Positions 52,216-60,197 of a stretch of 64,000 nt of DNA are shown here, piece after piece. The position numbers were made by a program, and so were the translations under genes. The number at the start of each line of letters is the position of its first letter. The stretch's first letter is position 1. Origin of the DNA: Streptomyces dioscori (GTDB taxonomy: Bacteria > Actinomycetota > Actinomycetes > Streptomycetales > Streptomycetaceae); NCBI RefSeq assembly GCF_003024195.1, contig NZ_KZ679049.1:206513-270512 (forward strand), written 5' to 3'. The notes beneath the pieces are model-generated. The model was not told where the DNA came from. It searched no databases and saw only the letters and a list, made by a program, of their open reading frames with translations.

Positions 52216-53534
52216 TTGGTGCTCTCCAGGGCGGGGTGGAGGGTGTCGAGGGTCTGCCAGAAGGTGGGGAAGGACTTTGCGACGCAGCCCGGGTCCTTGA
52301 TGACGACGCCTTCGGTGCGCAGGCCGGCGATGGCGAAGGTCATGGCGATGCGGTGGTCGTCGTAGGTGTCGATGGTCGCCCCGTGCGGGGTGCCGCCGGT
52401 GATGTACATCGCGTCGGGGAGTTCCTCGACCTCGATGCCCATCTTGCGCAGTTCGGTGGTGACGGCGGCGATGCGGTCGCACTCCTTGACGCGCAGCGAG
52501 GCGATGTTGGTGATGCGGGTGGTGCCTTCGGCGTAGGCGGCGACGGCGGCCAGGGACGGTACGACGTCGGGCATGGCCTCCATGTCGATGTCGATGGCGC
52601 GCAGCGGGCCGCCGGTCAGGGTGATCTCGTCGTCGGTGACCTGGGTACGACAGCCCATCCGCTCCAGGGCGTCGACCAGGTGGACGTCGCCCTGGTGTGA
52701 GCCGGAGCCGATGCCGGGGATGACGACGCGGCTGCCCAGGATGGCGGCGGCGGCCAGGAAGTAGGACATGCCCGAGGCGTCGGGCTCGACGGTGACCTCG
52801 CCGCCGCGGGCCTGCTGGCCGGCCGCGACGGTGAACGTGCGGTAGCCGTCGCGTCCGACGTGCACACCCATCTCCTTGAGGGCGGCCAGCGTCATCTCGA
52901 CGTACGGCTTGGAGACCAGTTCGTCCGCGATGGTGATGTGGGTGTCGTTCTCGGCGCGCAGCGCGTTGATGATCAGGCTGGAGGTGAACTGGCTGGAGAC
53001 GAGACCGTTGATGGTGGTGGCGCCGCCCTTGAAGGAGCCGCCCACGACGCGGATCGGCGGGCTGCCGTTGCCGCGGACCGCGGTGGCGTCCACACCGAGC
53101 GGCGGCAGCGCCTGCAGCAGGTCGCCCATGGGCCGCTCCTGCATGCGGGTGTTGCCCGTGATGATCGTGGTGCCCTGGGCGTGGCCGGCCATGGAGATCA
53201 AGAAGCGCAGGGGGGTGCCGGCGCCGCCGACGAAGATGTCGTCCTTCGGGGCGCGCATGGGCTGGCCGGTGGGGGTGACGTGGATGCTGGCAGTGGCGTG
53301 GTCGACGGTGCAGTTGACGTGGCCGAACGTCTCGATGGCGCGGGCGAAGTAGAGGGTGTCGTCGGACAGCAGGGCGCCCTTGATGACGGTCTCGCGGCCC
53401 GAGAGGGAGGCGATGGCCAGGTAGCGGTTGGTGTAGCTCTTGGAGCCGAGGACGTTGACGCGTTCGTCGAAGGCCGCCAGGGGCAGCACGGATACCTCTT
53501 CGGCCTTCAGGCGCGGGTCGGGTGTCGCGTTCAT
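52212..53534 (-). CDS. EPSP synthase (AroA) paralogue of the arsenic pathway
   Basis: 440 aa. EPSP-synthase hallmarks are retained: GSKSYTNRYL (Lys32, Ser33, Arg37), RMQERPM, SSQFTSSL, VSKPYVEMTL, MPDVVPSLA, NIASLRVKECDR, DDHRIAM and AKSFPTFW. These include the residues that bind shikimate-3-phosphate and PEP in AroA. The GNAGT loop is changed to GGAGT (Gly104). Established work on arseno-organic clusters assigns this paralogue to forming arsenoenolpyruvate from PEP and arsenate. It is coupled to the mutase gene and follows the molybdopterin enzyme gene by 43 bp. It probably does not serve aromatic amino-acid synthesis. Confidence 0.88.
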   Translation of the reverse strand: MNATPDPRLKAEEVSVLPLAAFDERVNVLGSKSYTNRYLAIASLSGRETVIKGALLSDDTLYFARAIETFGHVNCTVDHATASIHVTPTGQPMRAPKDDIFVGGAGTPLRFLISMAGHAQGTTIITGNTRMQERPMGDLLQALPPLGVDATAVRGNGSPPIRVVGGSFKGGATTINGLVSSQFTSSLIINALRAENDTHITIADELVSKPYVEMTLAALKEMGVHVGRDGYRTFTVAAGQQARGGEVTVEPDASGMSYFLAAAAILGSRVVIPGIGSGSHQGDVHLVDALERMGCRTQVTDDEITLTGGPLRAIDIDMEAMPDVVPSLAAVAAYAEGTTRITNIASLRVKECDRIAAVTTELRKMGIEVEELPDAMYITGGTPHGATIDTYDDHRIAMTFAIAGLRTEGVVIKDPGCVAKSFPTFWQTLDTLHPALESTK

Positions 53535-53577
53535 ACGGTCCTCCGTGGGGTTGCGCGGATGCGGGCCTTGGGGCTGG

Positions 53578-56088
53578 TCAGGCTTTGACGACGCGGCAGG
53601 CGAAGCATTTGTAGGCCTGCTGGCCGGAGAGGTTGTCGTAGTACTGGTCGTCGGGCAGCGTGTTGGCGGGTTCGTAGCGCGGGTCGTCGAAGAGGTCGCC
53701 GACCTTCTGGGCGGGGCCGAAGGTGTTGGGGACGAACACGGTGTCGGGCCGGATGCCGTCCCAGAAGAGTGCGGTGCCGCTCACGGCGCCCCGCGGGCTC
53801 TCCACCCGTACGTCGTCGCCGTCGGCGATGCCTGCGCGCTGGGCCGTCTTCGGGTGGATCTGGATGAAGCGGATGCCGTTGAGCTGTTTGCCGGTGGGGG
53901 TCCAGTGGGTCATCTCGGCGAAGTGCACGACGCTGGGCCGTCCGGTCATGCCCATCAGCGGGAAGGTGCGGTGCACGTCACCGTTGCCGGGCACGCCCAG
54001 TCGCACCGGGTGGGTGAGGGCCTGCGGGTTGATGGGGCTGGTGACCAGCTTCTTGCTGTAGGCCACGGTGGGGTGGGCGCCGGTGACCTCGGGGTGGGTG
54101 TAGAAGATCGGCAGCGCGGTGTGTCCGGCGGTCGACAGGCTCTTCTCCAGCGCGGGGGTGGTGAGTTCGACCTTGCCGCTGGGGGTGAGGAAGCGTTTCC
54201 CCCGATGCGCTGCGTCCAGGGATTCCGCGGCCTCGTACCAGCTGGGGTGGTCGAGGTAGAGGGTGCTGACGCCGGGGTGCTCGGGTGTGGGGCACGGCCA
54301 GCGCAGCGGCTCGGTGCGCTTGCTCATGCGCTCGCGCGTCATGCCGCCCGCGCCGGGCGTGTGCTTCACGAAGTCGGCCCACAGGTTCTTGTAGTCCATC
54401 CACCGCTTGGGGAACGCCTCGCGCCATTCCTTCGCCGGGCGGCGGGTGTCGAGGTCGGCCAGCGCGTGGGCGAGGCCGATCCAGATCTCGTAGTCGGGGC
54501 GGGACTGGCCGACGCGGTCGACGACTTGGTCCTGCCAGCGGATGGCGCGGTCGTCGCGGCGCATGTAGACGCCTTCCATCTCCAGTCCGCTGCAGACGGG
54601 CAGGATGATGTCGGCGTAGGTGGCGGGCTCTTCCATGAACAGGCCGGTGTAGACGTAGAAGTCGAGCTGTTCGAAGGCTTTGCGGACCTTGGTGGTGTTG
54701 GCGGAGGACACCAGCGGGTTGCCCTGGGTGATGACGGCGCGCAGCTGGTAGGGCTGGCCGGTGAGGATGGACTCGGCGAAGTAGTCCGGGCCGACCGGCA
54801 GGGCTTCGCGGCGCTCGGGCGTCTCGGCTTCCAGAGGCGGCAGGTGCAGGTCGCCGGGCCAGGTGTTGTGCATGAAGTTGCAGCCGCCGCCGGGCTTGCC
54901 GATGTTTCCGGTGATCGCGGCGAGGAACGTGAGCACCCGGTAGGTGTCGAAGGCGCCGAGCTGGTGCGAGATGCCGGCGTTGCAGAAGATCGCGGCGGGT
55001 TCGGCGCCGGCGTACTCCTCGGCCATGGCCGTGATGGTGGCGGCGGGCAGGCCGGTGACCTTCGCGGCCCAGGCTGGCGTGTAATGGTGCTTGGCCAGAT
55101 GGGCACGCAGCTCACCGAAGCCGGTCACCCACCGGTCGATGAACGCCTGGTCGTACAGGCGCTGTTCGACGATGTGGTGCAGCATGCCGAGCAGCAGGGC
55201 CAGGTCGGTGTGGGGCTTGGGCGCCACCCAGCGGTCCGCGGCTGCTCCGGTCGGGGTCAGGCGGGGGTCGACGACGGTGAGCGTGGCCTTGGTCTTCTTG
55301 CGTTCGCGCAGCAGGTAGCCGAACGTCACCGGGTGGGTCTCGGCCTGGTTGGTGCCCAGGAACAGGTAGTGCCGGGCGGAGCCGAGGTCGTCCTTGCCCG
55401 TGGCGCCGTCGATGCCGTAGCCGTTGGTGAAGTTGCCCAGGCCGAAAGTGGCCGCGAGCGCGTTGCCGCCGGCGTCGTTGCAGACCGGGCCGACGTCGGT
55501 GTTGTTCGGACTGCCCAGCATCGCGAACAGGCGGCCCACCAGAGAGCCGGTGCCGCGCGGCATACGGCCGGTGGTGCGGTTGGCGATCGTGTGCACCTGG
55601 CCGGTGTCGCGCAGGTGCAGCAGCTTGCGGGCGATGGTGCGGTAGGCCTCGTCCCAGCTGATGGCCTCGAACTTGGAGTTCGCCGCACCCTTCTTGCCCG
55701 AGACACGACGTAACGGGGTGGTGAGGCGTTCCTTGTTGTAGACCAGCTGCGGCATCATCTCGGCCTTGACGCAGACCTGGCCGTGCTGGACGGGGTCGCC
55801 GTCCTCGCCGCGGACGGCGATGATCCGGTCGGCCTTGAGGTCGACGTTGAGGCGGCAGTTGGAATTGCAGAACTGGCAGGCCGTGGCCACCGTCCGGTCC
55901 GGGGTCAGGGCCGCCGACTGGTCGGTGAAACTCGCGCCCGGAACACTGCCCGGGGTGTCGGGGCTGCCGGACTCGGCGGCGCTGGCCGCCACCAGCGGCA
56001 GCAGAACAGGGGCACCCAGGCCGGCACTGCCGACGACGCTGCCCCGGACAAATCCTCTTCGGGAGATCCCATGCTGGTCGTGCTTCAT
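53578..56088 (-). CDS. Tat-exported molybdopterin oxidoreductase (DMSO-reductase superfamily)
   Basis: 836 aa, ATG at 56088. The twin-arginine signal ISRRGFVRGS is followed by a 4Fe-4S motif Cys71-x2-Cys74-x3-Cys78-x27-Cys106, and Cys203 in PVCNDAGGN is the probable Mo ligand. Other family blocks are LGTNQAETHPVTFG and NPLVSSANTTKVRKAF. The x27 spacing is the one described for respiratory arsenate reductases, but assignment to arsenate/arsenite, nitrate or another oxyanion is not possible from motifs. No iron-sulfur or membrane subunit gene is adjacent. Position suggests a redox step on arsenic outside the cytoplasm. Confidence 0.82.
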   Translation of the reverse strand: MKHDQHGISRRGFVRGSVVGSAGLGAPVLLPLVAASAAESGSPDTPGSVPGASFTDQSAALTPDRTVATACQFCNSNCRLNVDLKADRIIAVRGEDGDPVQHGQVCVKAEMMPQLVYNKERLTTPLRRVSGKKGAANSKFEAISWDEAYRTIARKLLHLRDTGQVHTIANRTTGRMPRGTGSLVGRLFAMLGSPNNTDVGPVCNDAGGNALAATFGLGNFTNGYGIDGATGKDDLGSARHYLFLGTNQAETHPVTFGYLLRERKKTKATLTVVDPRLTPTGAAADRWVAPKPHTDLALLLGMLHHIVEQRLYDQAFIDRWVTGFGELRAHLAKHHYTPAWAAKVTGLPAATITAMAEEYAGAEPAAIFCNAGISHQLGAFDTYRVLTFLAAITGNIGKPGGGCNFMHNTWPGDLHLPPLEAETPERREALPVGPDYFAESILTGQPYQLRAVITQGNPLVSSANTTKVRKAFEQLDFYVYTGLFMEEPATYADIILPVCSGLEMEGVYMRRDDRAIRWQDQVVDRVGQSRPDYEIWIGLAHALADLDTRRPAKEWREAFPKRWMDYKNLWADFVKHTPGAGGMTRERMSKRTEPLRWPCPTPEHPGVSTLYLDHPSWYEAAESLDAAHRGKRFLTPSGKVELTTPALEKSLSTAGHTALPIFYTHPEVTGAHPTVAYSKKLVTSPINPQALTHPVRLGVPGNGDVHRTFPLMGMTGRPSVVHFAEMTHWTPTGKQLNGIRFIQIHPKTAQRAGIADGDDVRVESPRGAVSGTALFWDGIRPDTVFVPNTFGPAQKVGDLFDDPRYEPANTLPDDQYYDNLSGQQAYKCFACRVVKA

Positions 56089-56206
56089 GCGCGTGAGTGA
56101 TCCTTCCGCCTGGTGTGGGGACAAGGCGGGCATGGCGGTGCCCGCGGCCGTGCGCACCCGGGCGCACGGCCGTGTCAGAAATTGAGGGGCAGCGAACGAA
56201 GCTGCG

Positions 56207-56926
56207 TCAGAGGGCGTGCTGGGGCGACGGCGTGCTCGCCGACACTCGCACCGCGTTGAGGAAGGTCTTCAGAATGACGTGCTCATCGCCGGGGGCGGAG
56301 GACAGTTCGGGCTGGAAGAGGCTGCCCATGAAGAACGGGTGGCCGGTGATCTCCAGGGCGCGCGGCGCGCCGTCGCTGTCCCAGGCGCTGATCTGCAGGG
56401 AGCCCTGGCTGGCGGCGCCCATGAAGTCGGCCGTCAGCCCGTACTCGCAGTGGAAGACCTCCTCGACGTTGGTCGTGCCGTAGATCGAGGCGAGCAGCGA
56501 GTCCTCCTTGACCGTCAGGGGGGCCTTCTCGCCGCGGAAGGAGCATGTCAGCGGGGTGACCAGGGGCAGGAGCTTCTCCGGGTCCTCGTCCACGCCTTCC
56601 GCTTCGGGAAGGTGCAGCACGTTCTGCGCGTGCTCGATGAGGGCGCTGAAGAACCCGCCGCAGGTACCGAGGAAAGGCAGCGCGTTCTCACGGGCGTGGC
56701 GGACGGCGAGGTGCACGCCCTTCTGGTTGAAGTACGGCGCCCCGGGGACGACCCAGATGCCGTCGAACCCGTCGAGCCGGGAGGCATCGTGGATGTCGAC
56801 CGTCGGAACCCACTCTGTGACTACGTCCCACTGCTCGCGCATGGCATCGATCTTGGGGTGAGACGGCTCATCGTGGTTGCCACGATCGCCCACCAGGGCA
56901 AGGCGAGGCTGCGCAGAGTCTGACAT
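56207..56926 (-). CDS. CTP-synthase C-terminal-region-related protein (class-I amidotransferase fold, catalytic His replaced)
   Basis: 239 aa with GAAGGG upstream of the ATG. It matches the glutaminase half of CTP synthase only: nucleophile elbow FLGTCGGFFSAL (Cys89), and HPFFMGSLFQPELSS aligned with the CTP-synthase segment that ends QFHPE. The catalytic His is replaced by Gln205, while Glu207 stays, so glutaminase activity is doubtful. This is the family known as CTP synthase C-terminal region-related (seleno)protein. It is the first gene of the leftward block, 118 bp before the molybdopterin enzyme. The role in arsenic chemistry is unknown. Confidence 0.82.
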   Translation of the reverse strand: MSDSAQPRLALVGDRGNHDEPSHPKIDAMREQWDVVTEWVPTVDIHDASRLDGFDGIWVVPGAPYFNQKGVHLAVRHARENALPFLGTCGGFFSALIEHAQNVLHLPEAEGVDEDPEKLLPLVTPLTCSFRGEKAPLTVKEDSLLASIYGTTNVEEVFHCEYGLTADFMGAASQGSLQISAWDSDGAPRALEITGHPFFMGSLFQPELSSAPGDEHVILKTFLNAVRVSASTPSPQHAL

Positions 56927-57740
56927 CGTTTTCCCTTCAAGGATTGCGGGCCAGGCGTGGGACAGCCGTCGCCAGCGACCGTTCCAGCCTCGTAAAACCG
57001 CAGCGAGCAGTGCGCCGACCGCACGACCGCTGCGTTCTGGTGGGGATGTGATGTGGTGTCAGGAACCGTGCCGCCACAGCGCGGTTGAAGGGTGAATGGA
57101 GCGCGCAATACGCCTACGGCACGGCCGGGCACATTAATGAGCCAACCGTCTGCCTGTCGGGTCCATGCAACGTCTTTCAGCCCCCCTGGCACCAGGACGG
57201 GCCCGCTCGTACAGGCCCCCGTGCTGCTTCTCGCTCAATGTATCGATGGCGGTCAAAGTATTCGAGACCCGGTTTTCAGCCGACGGTCTTTTTCCGCCAA
57301 CCCCGCTCAACACCGCTCACGAACCACCACTCCGAGGCACGTTTCCGCAGGCCATCAGGGAGCAATCGTCGGTAACAGCACACACCGAAGCCCCTGCACA
57401 GCCAGCGGCGCGCCACGTCGACGCGAAGAGTTGCCATCGCGGACATGACCGACCTCCTTCAAGTCTCCGCAGGTCAATGCCACTTCGAGCCACATGCGGG
57501 CGCAGAGTGGAGATCTCGGGTAGATGGCTGAAACGAGCATCCAAAGCAAGCCGTTATCAACAGCATTCACTGTTGATACCACTCGATGCTGGTTAGTCTG
57601 TGGACCGCCGGAGGTCGGCCCTCATCCCCCGTGGAGACCGGCCTCCGGCGCCCCATCACAGGCAGCCCCGCGCACGAACACGCCCCGGGCCCGCCGCTGT
57701 TGGCGTCCCCCAGCCTGATTGCTTCCTTGAGGAGATCTTT
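56927..57740. other. 814-bp divergent intergenic region with an operator-like inverted repeat
   Basis: It separates the leftward biosynthetic block from the rightward exporter-arsR pair. It contains the TATCAACAG-N6-CTGTTGATA repeat (57555-57578) and a nearby TTGATA / TAGTCT pair with 16-bp spacing (57573-57600) that could be the exporter promoter. A short-lived ORF track of low-quality frames is present but none looks like a gene. Confidence 0.55.
57555..57578. promoter_or_regulatory. 9-bp inverted repeat upstream of the DHA2 exporter, candidate operator
   Basis: TATCAACAG (57555-57563) and CTGTTGATA (57570-57578) are perfect arms around a 6-bp spacer. The right arm contains TTGATA that can be the -35 box. 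Suited to repression by the ArsR gene located downstream. Confidence 0.6.
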
Positions 57741-59303
57741 GTGAACCGCCCTGCCGGACATCCCCGCCGATGGCAGATTCTGGCCATCCTGTGTCTGAGT
57801 CTGGTTCTGATCGGGCTTGACACCCTGATCCTGAATCTGGCCCTGCCCAGCATCCAGAAGGACCTGGACGCCAGCAGCAGCCAGTTGCAGTGGACCGTCG
57901 ACTCCTACGCACTGGCCTTCGGCGGACTGCTGCTGATGGCGGGAGGACTGTCGGACCGCTTCGGCCGCAAGAAGCTGCTCGCCATCGGACTGGCCGCCTT
58001 CGCAGTGACCAGCCTCGGTGCCGCGTTCGCCTCCAGCCCCGAACTGCTCATCACTTTCCGCGCCACGATGGGCATCTCGGCAGCCTTGATGATGCCCGCC
58101 ACCCTGGCCATCATCAAGGACGTCTTCCCGCCGGAGGAACAGGGCAAGGCCATCGGCATCTGGTCGGGCGCCGCCGCGGTCGGCGTACCGCTCGGCCCGG
58201 TCGTCAGCGGCCTGCTGCTGGAGCACTTCTGGTGGGGCTCGATGTTCCTCATCAACGTGCCGCTGGCGGCCATCGCGCTCATCGGCGGCTTCAAACTGAT
58301 CCCCGAGTCCAAGGCCGACGGCCACCCCGGCCTGGACCTCGTCGGCGCGCTGCTCTCGGTCGCCGGGCTCGTCGCCATCGTGTACGGCCTGGTGGAAGCC
58401 CCCCACAACGGGTGGGGCGACATCGTGACCCTCGGCTCGCTCCTCGCCGGCGTCGCACTCATGGTCGGTTTCGTCCTGTGGGAGAAGCGCACCGAGCACC
58501 CCATGCTCGACATCGGCCTGTTCCTCAACGCCCGCTACGGCGGCGGCGCCTTGGCCATCGCCTGCACGTCCTTCGGCCTCTACAGCGGCCTGTACCTGCT
58601 CACCCAGTACTTGCAGTCGGTCCTTGAACTGGACCCGCTCGGCGCCGGTCTGCGGATGCTGGCGATCGGCACCATGATGATCGGCGCTCCGCTCTCCGCC
58701 AAGCTCGTCGAACGCACAGGCCTCAGGAACACCGTGGTGATCGGCCTGGCGCTGTGCGCGGTCGGGCTCGGCGTTCTCGCCGGACTGCAGATCGACGACG
58801 AAGCACAGGCCCTGTGGGGTCTTGCCGTGTTCGGCCTCGGCATGGGTATCGCCCTCCCCGCCGCCGTGGACGCCATCCTGGCCGTCTCCGCGGCCCGCCA
58901 GGCGGGCGCGGGATCCGCTGTCGCCGACGTGGGCATGCAGGTCGGCGGCGCCCTGGGCATCGCGGTCAGCGGCAGCATCATCGCCACCCTCTACCGCGAC
59001 GACCTCCCCAAGGCCGCGCAGGTGCCGGGAGAGGCGGGCGACGCCGTACGCGAATCTCTCGCCGGTGCCTCCGCCGTCGCGCAAGAGATCGGCGGGGCGG
59101 CCGGCGAGCGGGTGCTGTCCGCCGCTCAGGAGTCATTTGTGCACGGCTTCACCGGCACGTTGACGGTCGCTGTCGCGGTCGCAGCCGTCGGAGCGATCGC
59201 CTCCGCGTTCATCCTGCCCCGCGGGCAGACGGTGGAAGAGGACGGGGCTCCGGCGGCGGACGTGCCCGCGGAGCCCGAAGCCGACGCCCGGACCGGCTCG
59301 TAG
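57741..59303 (+). CDS. MFS exporter, DHA2 (14-helix) family
   Basis: 520 aa from the GTG at 57741, with TGAGGAG 7 bp upstream. DHA2 signatures are GGLSDRFGRKKLLAIG (motif A) and GAAAVGVPLGPVVSGLLLEH (motif C), with about 14 membrane segments. It would export the arsenic metabolite or its precursors by proton antiport. It lies 114 bp before the third ArsR gene and is likely controlled by it. A general drug exporter unrelated to arsenic is possible. Confidence 0.88.
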   Translation: MNRPAGHPRRWQILAILCLSLVLIGLDTLILNLALPSIQKDLDASSSQLQWTVDSYALAFGGLLLMAGGLSDRFGRKKLLAIGLAAFAVTSLGAAFASSPELLITFRATMGISAALMMPATLAIIKDVFPPEEQGKAIGIWSGAAAVGVPLGPVVSGLLLEHFWWGSMFLINVPLAAIALIGGFKLIPESKADGHPGLDLVGALLSVAGLVAIVYGLVEAPHNGWGDIVTLGSLLAGVALMVGFVLWEKRTEHPMLDIGLFLNARYGGGALAIACTSFGLYSGLYLLTQYLQSVLELDPLGAGLRMLAIGTMMIGAPLSAKLVERTGLRNTVVIGLALCAVGLGVLAGLQIDDEAQALWGLAVFGLGMGIALPAAVDAILAVSAARQAGAGSAVADVGMQVGGALGIAVSGSIIATLYRDDLPKAAQVPGEAGDAVRESLAGASAVAQEIGGAAGERVLSAAQESFVHGFTGTLTVAVAVAAVGAIASAFILPRGQTVEEDGAPAADVPAEPEADARTGS

Positions 59304-59417
59304 TCGGGCACGGCCACCATGCGTAGGATCGAACGCGCAGTTCGCCCCGCCTCCAACAGCACCCGCGCCGCCGGTGCCGGCCCGAGCGACGGGCGCGGGG
59401 GCGACAAGGAGGTGGTG

Positions 59418-59813
59418 ATGGCCCGGCCATCAAAGCTGAGGGTCGCGGTCAGCGATCCCGGGCAGTGGCTCAGCGAGCGTGAGCGTGCACAGTTGCTGGC
59501 TCCAAAACTGCGGGCGCTGGCGGACGAGACGCGGTTGACGCTGATTCTGCTGATCGCGCAACGACCGCGCACGGTGAAGGAGTTGCAGGAGGCCACCGGG
59601 CTGAGCCAGACGCTGGTCAGCCATCACCTGGCGCCACTGCGCGAGCAGGAGCTGGTGGAGGCGATCCCGCAGGGGCGCAGCAACCAGTACGTGATGTGCT
59701 GCTCGGCGCTGGCGGAACCGCTGCGCATGTTTGCCAGTTTGGCGGCTCTGGATCCGGAGACGGTGGCGGCCTGTTTGGAGCCTTCCGCCCCGGCCGCCGC
59801 TACCGAGGGCTGA
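59418..59813 (+). CDS. ArsR-family regulator with a vicinal Cys pair
   Basis: 131 aa from the ATG at 59418 with AAGGAGG upstream; the ORF extends further 5' but that part is not conserved-looking. Winged helix LSQTLVSHHLAPLREQELV. Instead of the CxC site it has a CC pair in QYVMCCSALAEPL in the C-terminal half, a different possible As(III) site, and a lone Cys near the end. It probably represses the upstream exporter. A 13-bp-stem terminator follows. Confidence 0.88.
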   Translation: MARPSKLRVAVSDPGQWLSERERAQLLAPKLRALADETRLTLILLIAQRPRTVKELQEATGLSQTLVSHHLAPLREQELVEAIPQGRSNQYVMCCSALAEPLRMFASLAALDPETVAACLEPSAPAAATEG

Positions 59814-59829
59814 CCGCCGCCTGCACGCC

Positions 59830-59866
59830 GAGTCCTGCCTCTGCCCATTGGGGAGAGGCAGGACTC
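59830..59866 (+). terminator. 13-bp stem terminator after the third arsR
   Basis: GAGTCCTGCCTCT and AGAGGCAGGACTC pair perfectly around an 11-base loop, 17 bp after the stop codon. Confidence 0.8.
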
Positions 59867-60197
59867 ACATGCAAGCCCGAGCATGGCTTCAAGCGCTCCG
59901 ACTCGTTCCGATGCCAACGACCTGCCCTGATAGCCCACCAACTGAGCACGTGATCGCTGCCGAGGCGGAGTTGATGCGCAGGTAGGATCTATCCTCGGCC
60001 ACGTCGTCTGCGGCCTCATGCGTAATGCTGCCCCGCCAGCTCGACGATTTCTCGCTTACGGTCTACATCGAAGACCCCGCCGGTCGACAAGGGATGCTCT
60101 CGACCTTTAGTGCGGCCCACGATGCCCTATCCGCAAGCATGTGGGGCCCGACCAGGGCCAAGCGGCCCGGCCCCGCAGGCGAGGAGGGGAGCACCAC
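59867..60197. other. intergenic region before the NUDIX gene, no feature recognised
   Basis: 331 bp of ordinary composition. No ORF of convincing codon bias, no inverted repeat and no element end resembling the one at 35,498 was seen. Confidence 0.45.

Larger units (their letters stand above)
46429..60197. other. arseno-organic (bisenarsan-type) biosynthetic cluster, left part
   Basis: A contiguous accessory block contains a Pst-like importer, iPGM-like and AroA-like enzymes, a molybdopterin oxidoreductase, a CTP-synthase-C-terminus-like protein, a DHA2 exporter and an ArsR. Together with the phosphonopyruvate-decarboxylase-like gene at 63,300 this gene set is that of the arsenic natural-product cluster of S. 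coelicolor and S. lividans. There, inorganic arsenate is converted to 2-hydroxyethylarsonic acid, a part of bisenarsan. The remaining genes (PKS and others in those strains) would lie to the right of the window. Confidence 0.8.

Noticed and set aside
53440..55713. 757-aa forward-strand protein opposite the molybdopterin enzyme gene
   Set aside because: Shadow of the reverse-strand gene, which carries the 4Fe-4S and Tat motifs.
53578..56088. definite arsenate reductase ArrA
   Set aside because: Cys spacing agrees, but no ArrB-type partner gene is present and subfamily motifs are not decisive, so only the superfamily is called.
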